Part shown: piece by piece, positions 15,301-18,944 of the stretch
Position numbering within the stretch: position 1 is the first letter of the stretch
How the letters are laid out: each line of letters opens with the position of its first letter
From: NORP181 sp047623555
GTDB taxonomy: Bacteria > Pseudomonadota > Alphaproteobacteria > Rhodobacterales > Rhodobacteraceae
Reading direction: 5' to 3'
Assembly: GCA_047623555.1 (NCBI GenBank)
Contig: JBLHMP010000076.1
Coordinates: 1-18,944, forward strand
DNA length: 18,944 bases
Made by a program: the position numbers and the translations under genes
The notes under the pieces: generated by a model
The model's database searches: none
Told to the model about the DNA's origin: nothing
The model's input: the letters and a program-made list of their open reading frames with translations, nothing else

Positions 15301-15821
15301 CGGAATCCAAAGCCACGCTTGAGCTTGAGCTGGAAGACGCCGCGCTAAAGCACTTGGAGCTGTCACTTGGGCACAGACTGGCCGACGAGGCAATCCGCCG
15401 ATACCGTGACACCCACCGCAGCGGCATGATGGCAGCAACAGAACGCTGCTTTTCCACACTGACCCAAGGGGCTTATGTCCGCCTAACGACCCAGCCCGAC
15501 GGTGCCGACGAGATTTTATTGGCAGTTGATGGCAATGGCACCGCCAAGCGGGTGGCCGAAATGTCCAAAGGGACGCGTTTCCAACTGTATTTGGCCCTTC
15601 GCGCCGCCGCTCACGAACAAATGGTTGCGCAAGGTAACTGCCTGCCGTTTTTCTGCGATGACATCTTCGAAACCTTTGACGAAGATCGTACCAGCGCGGC
15701 CTGCCGTGTCATGGAACAGATCGGACAGAGGGGTCAGGCGATCTATCTCACCCACCACCGCCATGTGGTTGATATCGCGATGCAGGTTTGCGACACCGCC
15801 CCAACCATTCATGAGATATAG
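12387..15821 (+). CDS. YhaN-like SbcC/Rad50-type AAA ATPase
   Basis: A 1144-residue SMC-like ATPase and likely partner of the preceding nuclease. The N-terminus MRLRNLSLDRFGHFTDQHFD is followed by the Walker A GVNEAGKTTT (residues 35-44) and a YhaN-type segment (LSEEDYRKLLCLDDETIERG, RLLFSAAAGV). The long middle is rich in Ala, Glu, Arg and Lys heptads, that is, two coiled-coil arms. The C-terminal head has the signature MSKGTRFQLYLALRAA from residue 1059, Walker B LPFFCDDIFETFDEDR with Asp1091-Asp1092, and a switch His in YLTHHRHVV. I find no CxxC zinc hook in the middle; only single cysteines occur, as expected for the YhaN branch rather than SbcC/Rad50. A perfect hairpin (13524-13561) lies within the first coiled-coil part. 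Confidence 0.92.
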   Translation: MRLRNLSLDRFGHFTDQHFDFGKANGTPDFHIIYGVNEAGKTTTMEAALRLFYGFPLRERYAFKHQRSNLQVSGELEINGQLHRFTRLPKRSGSLVDGAGTALPETALSAHLAGLSEEDYRKLLCLDDETIERGGDEIAQARGDIGRLLFSAAAGVADLSSVLDGMRQDADAIWRKRASKTRIAELKRTLAQVEKDIRESDISASAWRILKKACADAGTTEGDARGARDALHERAAQVAAKRRAVPLLAQINDLSECIAPFAAYPERLDFEPETLVGLLADESQAKANIARLTKESQEAATTRDNVKLMPRLLTLSEGLDALEDLRARDVTAGLDLDRRRHRVRETEAAMALAARDLDPKEATDPRSLVLSLADIAKLEAALSALRDAESAAQAEAHECTDLTARHDEAKETYNTAASKTPAKLGIDDILARHDVDHLAPAVANARHNIVTAETKERAAREELTTGAVQFGALPSCPTSLINAQEWSNRQTDLIQKIDQTEDALTQHAEDAAARRAQADQLISGRSLTPDAETDAYRVERDRLWDGHQKALTKETADLFGVAMLALDTAMQSRVSHASDLGQLRQIEQAHAESVTRADQAGNRLAVLRDKQTKLAFKVNLAATAIGMPVVPSAAEWLDWVQRHGAAVEASNKLAQLRDIHQSDLDRAEHLLEALIPHLNLENPDFEGALASARLLAETERKAIAATTKARDAFDTLKYDLDQRIKRQAAAQKMAKQATRTWCRLVSDFLGDAVAQQTLRASLDPLRRLREHENNRADAAQRVATMETDQAQFAESIATLAAAHDLPFADSATATFALLRERSEAAAVAEARAAELSAKVKKADANKTARQRQLDGINQKVDAMGRIFPESTLVDTLDALRSATSQAQQVIANRREKAKLERAVLSDLGAADMTTARQILDGTMTSTLDAEAETIKADLAAAEHHLTKATEARVNSGQALSQVTGDSDIAALTESKATLELELEDAALKHLELSLGHRLADEAIRRYRDTHRSGMMAATERCFSTLTQGAYVRLTTQPDGADEILLAVDGNGTAKRVAEMSKGTRFQLYLALRAAAHEQMVAQGNCLPFFCDDIFETFDEDRTSAACRVMEQIGQRGQAIYLTHHRHVVDIAMQVCDTAPTIHEI
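13524..13561 (+). repeat. Perfect 16-bp-arm hairpin inside the ATPase gene
   Basis: The arms at 13524-13539 (GCCGCACTTTCGGCGT) and 13546-13561 are exact reverse complements around the loop TGCGCG. The encoded stretch (AALSALRDAESAAQ) fits the coiled coil, so the hairpin is tolerated in frame. No T tract follows, so it is not an ordinary terminator. Confidence 0.9.
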
Positions 15822-15956
15822 CCACCCCACCGTGCCTTTGGCCCCCTATCCGCGTGCATTGCTCTTTTGACGTTGAACATCGTCCCGGCAGTCAAGACCG
15901 CTGTGGGTGACGCCGGTGGCGTTTCGCCATCAAGCCTTGAGGCTCAGGCACCCCCA

Positions 15957-16565
15957 TCAAACAAGGCCGTGTATGGCCGCAAAAGGGTCCCAGGTTTTGT
16001 CCTGATGCCAGCTATATTCGCACCATTGGGCGACTTTTTCGGCCGTTTCAATATCGTGCATCGTCGCAATGGCCCCAAGCGCCATGTCCATCCCGGCTGA
16101 CACGCCCGATGAGGTGATAAATGGCCCGTCCTCAACCCATCTGGCCTGCCGAACCCAGTCAACGTTAGGTCCCTGCTCGGCAACCCATGCAAACGCCGCC
16201 TTATTTGTCGTGGCGCGGCGGTTGTCCAGCACACCGGCCTTTGCAAGCAGTGCGCTCCCAGTACAGACGCTTAGGGTAAATTCGGCGTTTTCAGAGGCTT
16301 TGCCGATCCAATCAAGCAGCTTACTATTGCTAACCTCGCGGCGTGTGCCGGCGCCCCCCGGAACAAACAGGATGTCGTAATCAGTGCCCTGATCGATTGT
16401 TTTGGTCGCATGTGCTGACAGACCTTGATTGCTAGCAACCGGCCCAGCGATTTCGGCCACGAGTTCCAGACTGTAGTCCTGTTCAAGTACCCCAAACATC
16501 TCCATCGGACCAAACACATCCAGCAATTCAAATTCGGGGAAAATCAAAGCTCCAATTCTGCGCAT
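15957..16565 (-). CDS. DJ-1/PfpI family protein, isonitrile hydratase-like
   Basis: A 202-residue cytoplasmic protein of the DJ-1/PfpI superfamily. The nucleophile elbow LSVCTGSALLAKAGVL carries Cys101, the same number as in Pseudomonas isocyanide hydratase, and the acidic partner is in FELLDVFGPMEMF near the N-terminus (Asp16). FVPGGAGTRREV, RATTNKAAF and ITSSGVSAGMDMAL are further family blocks. The CTGS form of the elbow and the D-x-F-G-P motif point to the isonitrile hydratase/GlxA-like group without the AraC DNA-binding domain, but the true substrate is unknown. ATG 16565 has AAGGA about ten bases upstream and gives the family N-terminus; the frame is open to 16721. It is convergent with the ATPase gene; the gap between them (15822-15956) has a weak hairpin TGGCG/CGCCA without a T tract. 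Confidence 0.88.
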   Translation of the reverse strand: MRRIGALIFPEFELLDVFGPMEMFGVLEQDYSLELVAEIAGPVASNQGLSAHATKTIDQGTDYDILFVPGGAGTRREVSNSKLLDWIGKASENAEFTLSVCTGSALLAKAGVLDNRRATTNKAAFAWVAEQGPNVDWVRQARWVEDGPFITSSGVSAGMDMALGAIATMHDIETAEKVAQWCEYSWHQDKTWDPFAAIHGLV

Positions 16566-16898
16566 CACACCATTCCTTTGCCAAACTATGTTGATGCTAC
16601 GCCATTCATCTAGCCGCAGCAAAGGCGGCTTTCGAACCGTAGTGAGCAACTCAACCCAATGGGTTTTACCACAGCTAGCCTGCAAAGGTTTCAAATTGAA
16701 CAACCAGATATAAGGCGCCAAAATGTTCGACTATTGTTGTTCGATTAACCGACCCTCCCTTAGTCTAAAAAAAACAGACCCGGCAGATCAGGGGGCGTGC
16801 CAATGGTCACCTTGCCGTGACCGCTGTTTCAAACGGCTTGTCTAAACGGGGCGCGCACCCCCATCTGTGAGGTGTTGAACTTTTTAAGGCCTGCTCCC
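16566..16898. other. Divergent intergenic region with possible operator
   Basis: This 333-bp region holds the promoters of the DJ-1-like gene (minus) and the hydrolase-OsmC gene (plus). GTTCGA occurs twice (16725-16730 and 16739-16744), fourteen bases apart, within an AT-rich segment. An A8 run follows at about 16768-16775. The right part (16780-16890) is GC-rich without clear signals. No gene is seen. Confidence 0.4.
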
Positions 16899-18113
16899 AT
16901 GCCCACCGAACGCATAACATTCCCCGGCCATGACGGTCACGCGCTGGCCGCGCAGCTTGATCTGCCCAAGGGGCCGGTATTGGCGATGGCGCTGTTTGCC
17001 CATTGTTTCACCTGTTCCAAAGACATTGTCGCCGCCCGCCGTATCGCCGCCCGCCTGTCGTCGATGGGGATTGGCGTGTTGCGGTTTGATTTCACCGGCC
17101 TGGGTCATTCGGCGGGTGAATTCGCCAATACCTCTTTTACCTCAAATGTCGGAGATCTGATTGCCGCCGCGCGCTATCTTGAGCAGCGCGATTTGGCGCC
17201 TCAGTTACTGATCGGCCATTCGCTTGGCGGCGCTGCAGTTCTAAAGGCCCGCGCCGGTATCGCGTCAACGCAAGCGGTGGTCACCCTGGGCGCGCCGTTT
17301 GAGCCTGGCCATGTCACCGAAAACTTCGACGCAGCCCTGCCAGAGATCATGGCGAATGGCGCCGGGGATGTCTGTCTGGGCAACCGCAAGTTTCGCATCA
17401 CCAAAGCCTTTGTTGAAGACATCAATGCGGCGCAGTTGACCCCGGCGATTGCCGATCTCAGGGCCGCGCTGCTGGTCATGCACGCGCCACTTGATGCGAC
17501 CGTCGACATCAGCAATGCCAGCGCGATTTTTCTGGCCGCCAAACACCCCAAAAGCTTTGTAACGCTGGACGGGGCCGATCATCTGATATCGCGGCCTTCG
17601 GATGCCGAATATGCGGCAAATGTGATTGCCGCCTGGGTCGGGCGCTATGTCGATCTGTCGCCACCTGCCCCGCCCGCCGGTGCCCCAGAGGGCATCGTGC
17701 GTGTCTCTGAGGCCGATCCCAACGGGTTCTTGCAGGACATTCAGTCCGGCCCCGATCATCACGGGTTGGCGGATGAACCGCTGGCATATGGCGGCACCAA
17801 CCAGGGCATGTCGCCATATGGTTATGTGTCCGCAGGTCTGGGGGCCTGCACTGCCATGACAATCCGCATGTATGCCCGGCGCAAAGGCTGGCCGCTGGCC
17901 CATGTCAGCGTCGACGTAAGTCACAACAAGGTGCACGCGCAGGACATGGGGCCGGGCAACAACACCCGCATTGACGAATTCACCCGCATGATCCGCCTTG
18001 ACGGCGATCTAAGCGACACGCAACGCGCCCGATTGCTGGAAATCGCCGACAAATGCCCGGTTCACAAAACGCTTGAGCACAGCTCAAAGGTTGTCACTCG
18101 TTTGGAAAGCTAA
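16899..18113 (+). CDS. Alpha/beta hydrolase-OsmC fusion protein
   Basis: A 404-residue two-domain protein. Residues 1 to about 250 form an alpha/beta hydrolase with the nucleophile Ser108 in IGHSLGGAA, likely acid Asp199 in HAPLDATVD, and His228 in DGADHLISR. Residues from about 265 form an OsmC-like peroxide-reductase domain, with Cys317 in GLGACTAMTIRMYARRKGWP and Cys386 in DKCPVHKTLE as the two redox cysteines. This fusion is a known architecture in proteobacteria; the hydrolase part may release a substrate such as an esterified peroxide, but that is not established. ATG 16899 is preferred, giving the usual PTERITFPGHDGHALAA start with TTAAGG upstream; an in-frame GTG at 16872 is possible. 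It is divergent from the DJ-1-like gene, and both fit responses to reactive small molecules. Confidence 0.92.
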   Translation: MPTERITFPGHDGHALAAQLDLPKGPVLAMALFAHCFTCSKDIVAARRIAARLSSMGIGVLRFDFTGLGHSAGEFANTSFTSNVGDLIAAARYLEQRDLAPQLLIGHSLGGAAVLKARAGIASTQAVVTLGAPFEPGHVTENFDAALPEIMANGAGDVCLGNRKFRITKAFVEDINAAQLTPAIADLRAALLVMHAPLDATVDISNASAIFLAAKHPKSFVTLDGADHLISRPSDAEYAANVIAAWVGRYVDLSPPAPPAGAPEGIVRVSEADPNGFLQDIQSGPDHHGLADEPLAYGGTNQGMSPYGYVSAGLGACTAMTIRMYARRKGWPLAHVSVDVSHNKVHAQDMGPGNNTRIDEFTRMIRLDGDLSDTQRARLLEIADKCPVHKTLEHSSKVVTRLES

Positions 18114-18318
18114 GCCCACTTACCTTTTAGTCCCTCTTCTTTCTGAAAGTAGGTCTCGTCCCACTGCCTACCCTGGTGTGTAAGGCGCCTAACGGAAACT
18201 CCCAGCCCCAAAGCAGACATGGCTGTCAGACACGCCGGGTGAATTTTGTTGAAAAAATCTTGTTGATTTGAGGGGCCATCACTGGTTCAATTTACCTGTA
18301 AACGCAGGGAGATTGACG

Positions 18319-18561
18319 ATGTTAGGACCCAAGAAAGAAGCGCAGGGCGCACTGTTTTACGGGTTTTCCATCGACGACCATGTGCCGCAAGGCCACCTGT
18401 TACGCTCAATTGATCGGTTCATGGATCTGTCGAGTATTCGCCCACACCTGGCAGAATTCTATAGCCACACCGGACGGCCATCCATTGCCCGGTAATGCAT
18501 TGAAAATGCATGAGAGGAGGTTGATCCTGAACTTCTGATACGCATGCTTTTGGTGGGATAT
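18319..18561 (+). pseudogene. IS1182-type transposase 5' fragment, interrupted and truncated
   Basis: ATG 18319, with AGGGAG upstream, opens MLGPKKEAQGALFYGFSIDD, HVPQGHLLRSIDRFMDLSSI and SHTGRPSI, the N-terminal DUF772-type part of IS1182-family transposases. The expected continuation DPELLIRMLLVGY is present, but only after 36 foreign bases (18487-18522) that bring an in-frame stop at 18493-18495. The match stops after LLVGY (18561), where the family would continue CFGIRSERRL. The catalytic domain is missing, so this is dead. The 205 bp upstream after the hydrolase gene hold no gene; the left end of the IS is probably there but I cannot place it. Confidence 0.8.
18487..18522 (+). repeat. 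36-bp insertion with a palindrome inside the transposase fragment
   Basis: Removing these 36 bases restores GRPSI-DPELLIRM. The insert contains ATGCATT-GAA-AATGCAT, a perfect seven-base inverted repeat (18495-18511), and a stop codon. Its origin is unknown; the leftover of a small excised element is one possibility. Confidence 0.55.
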
Positions 18562-18633
18562 CCCTCCGTGCCAATAGGAGTGAGACATATTGTTTGCTCA
18601 AGTTTACACTTGAGGGTGCAGGAGAACGAACCC

Positions 18634-18944
18634 ATGGTTATGCCCTCACAGGACCTGCTTGCAGCGGTTGCTGCGTCTGATGCAACCCCACCGGCTGAGC
18701 CACATGCCCGTGTTGTCCCCGGGCCTGTGGTGCCGACAGCCGAACTGACGGATTTGCCGAAGCGGCGGCGTTTCACCGCTAAATATAAGCTGCGTATTCT
18801 TAGTGAGACGGACCGCGCGGCGGATACCGGCGGCATCCCGGCGCCATCTCGGCCATCCTGCGGCGGGAAGGTTTGTATTCCTCGGCTTTGACCGACTGGC
18901 GTCGCCAGCGCGCGGCTGGCACGTTGGGAGCGTTGCAACCCCGA
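18634..18944 (+). pseudogene. IS3-type transposase orfA, frameshifted and cut by the window end
   Basis: ATG 18634, with GGAG 10 to 13 bases upstream, opens MVMPSQDLLAAVAASDATPP and reaches the helix-turn-helix start KRRRFTAKYKLRILSETDRA. At about 18838-18852 the sensible reading moves one frame and continues GAISAILRREGLYSSALTDW then RRQRAAGTLGALQPR to the window end. This is the DNA-binding OrfA of IS3-family elements. The break sits where GGCGCCATC and a similar CGGCCATC stand side by side, as if a short stretch had been duplicated. Usual IS3 programmed frameshifting happens at the end of orfA, not here, so this looks like damage. The second IS seems to have entered the IS1182-type fragment just after 18561; its exact left end is not seen. 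Confidence 0.7.

Noticed and set aside
14750..15457. 235-codon Ser/Ala-rich open frame opposite the ATPase gene
   Set aside because: Low-complexity mirror of Ala/Glu/Arg coiled-coil codons; no independent support.
16725..16744. LexA box in the hydrolase promoter
   Set aside because: The two GTTC units are separated by ten bases, not the seven of the alphaproteobacterial GTTC-N7-GTTC site.

Overview
The window looks like a chromosomal segment of a marine alphaproteobacterium of the Rhodobacteraceae (roseobacter group). The evidence is a DddP-type DMSP lyase with every known active-site residue at its published number, a roseobacter-style short Hint-domain protein, a DUF3445/HODM-family protein, a glnB-glnA operon of alphaproteobacterial type and a tRNA-Leu(UAG). 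Family placement rests on protein recognition, not on a database search.

Layout. (1) Positions 1-1290 are the edge of a decayed integrated element. There is an IS21-like terminus (1-79), a truncated reading-frame remnant, and a tyrosine-recombinase gene broken by a frameshift and reading toward the 3' end of tRNA-Leu (1291-1375, minus). (2) Positions 1585-6054 are housekeeping: a degenerate Hint protein, the NAD(P)HX repair enzyme nnr (minus), then divergently glnB-glnA with a strong terminator, and a small roseobacter-type protein (minus). Between the convergent Hint and nnr genes sits a 115-bp element with 13-bp perfect inverted ends; its two outermost triplets are the stop codons of both genes. 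A second, different palindromic repeat occurs twice: once downstream of glnA and once in frame inside nnr. (3) Positions 6224-8610 hold a small secreted Cys-rich protein, a periplasmic MltB-like lytic transglycosylase, and an unrecognised gene frameshifted near its 3' end. (4) Positions 8638-10851 hold a HODM-like gene (minus) divergent from dddP, with a perfect inverted repeat between them. (5) Positions 11152-15821 are a two-gene operon with a one-base overlap, encoding an SbcD/Mre11-type nuclease (YhaO-like, TTG start) and a 1144-residue YhaN-like AAA ATPase. The ATPase gene contains a perfect 16-bp-arm hairpin. (6) Positions 15957-18113 hold a DJ-1/PfpI protein (isonitrile hydratase-like) and, divergently, an alpha/beta hydrolase-OsmC fusion. 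(7) Positions 18319-18944 are nested transposase wreckage: an IS1182-type fragment carrying a 36-bp insertion and cut off after about 70 residues, joined to the start of an IS3-type orfA that is itself frameshifted.

Functional links. GlnB and GlnA form the nitrogen-assimilation module. The YhaO/YhaN-like pair should form one SbcCD-like DNA-end-processing complex. DddP and the HODM-like protein both fit use of marine methylated compounds, but their link is only positional. I see no CRISPR array, toxin-antitoxin pair or clear multi-gene defence island. The most unusual content is the small repeats that have entered or bordered coding sequence.
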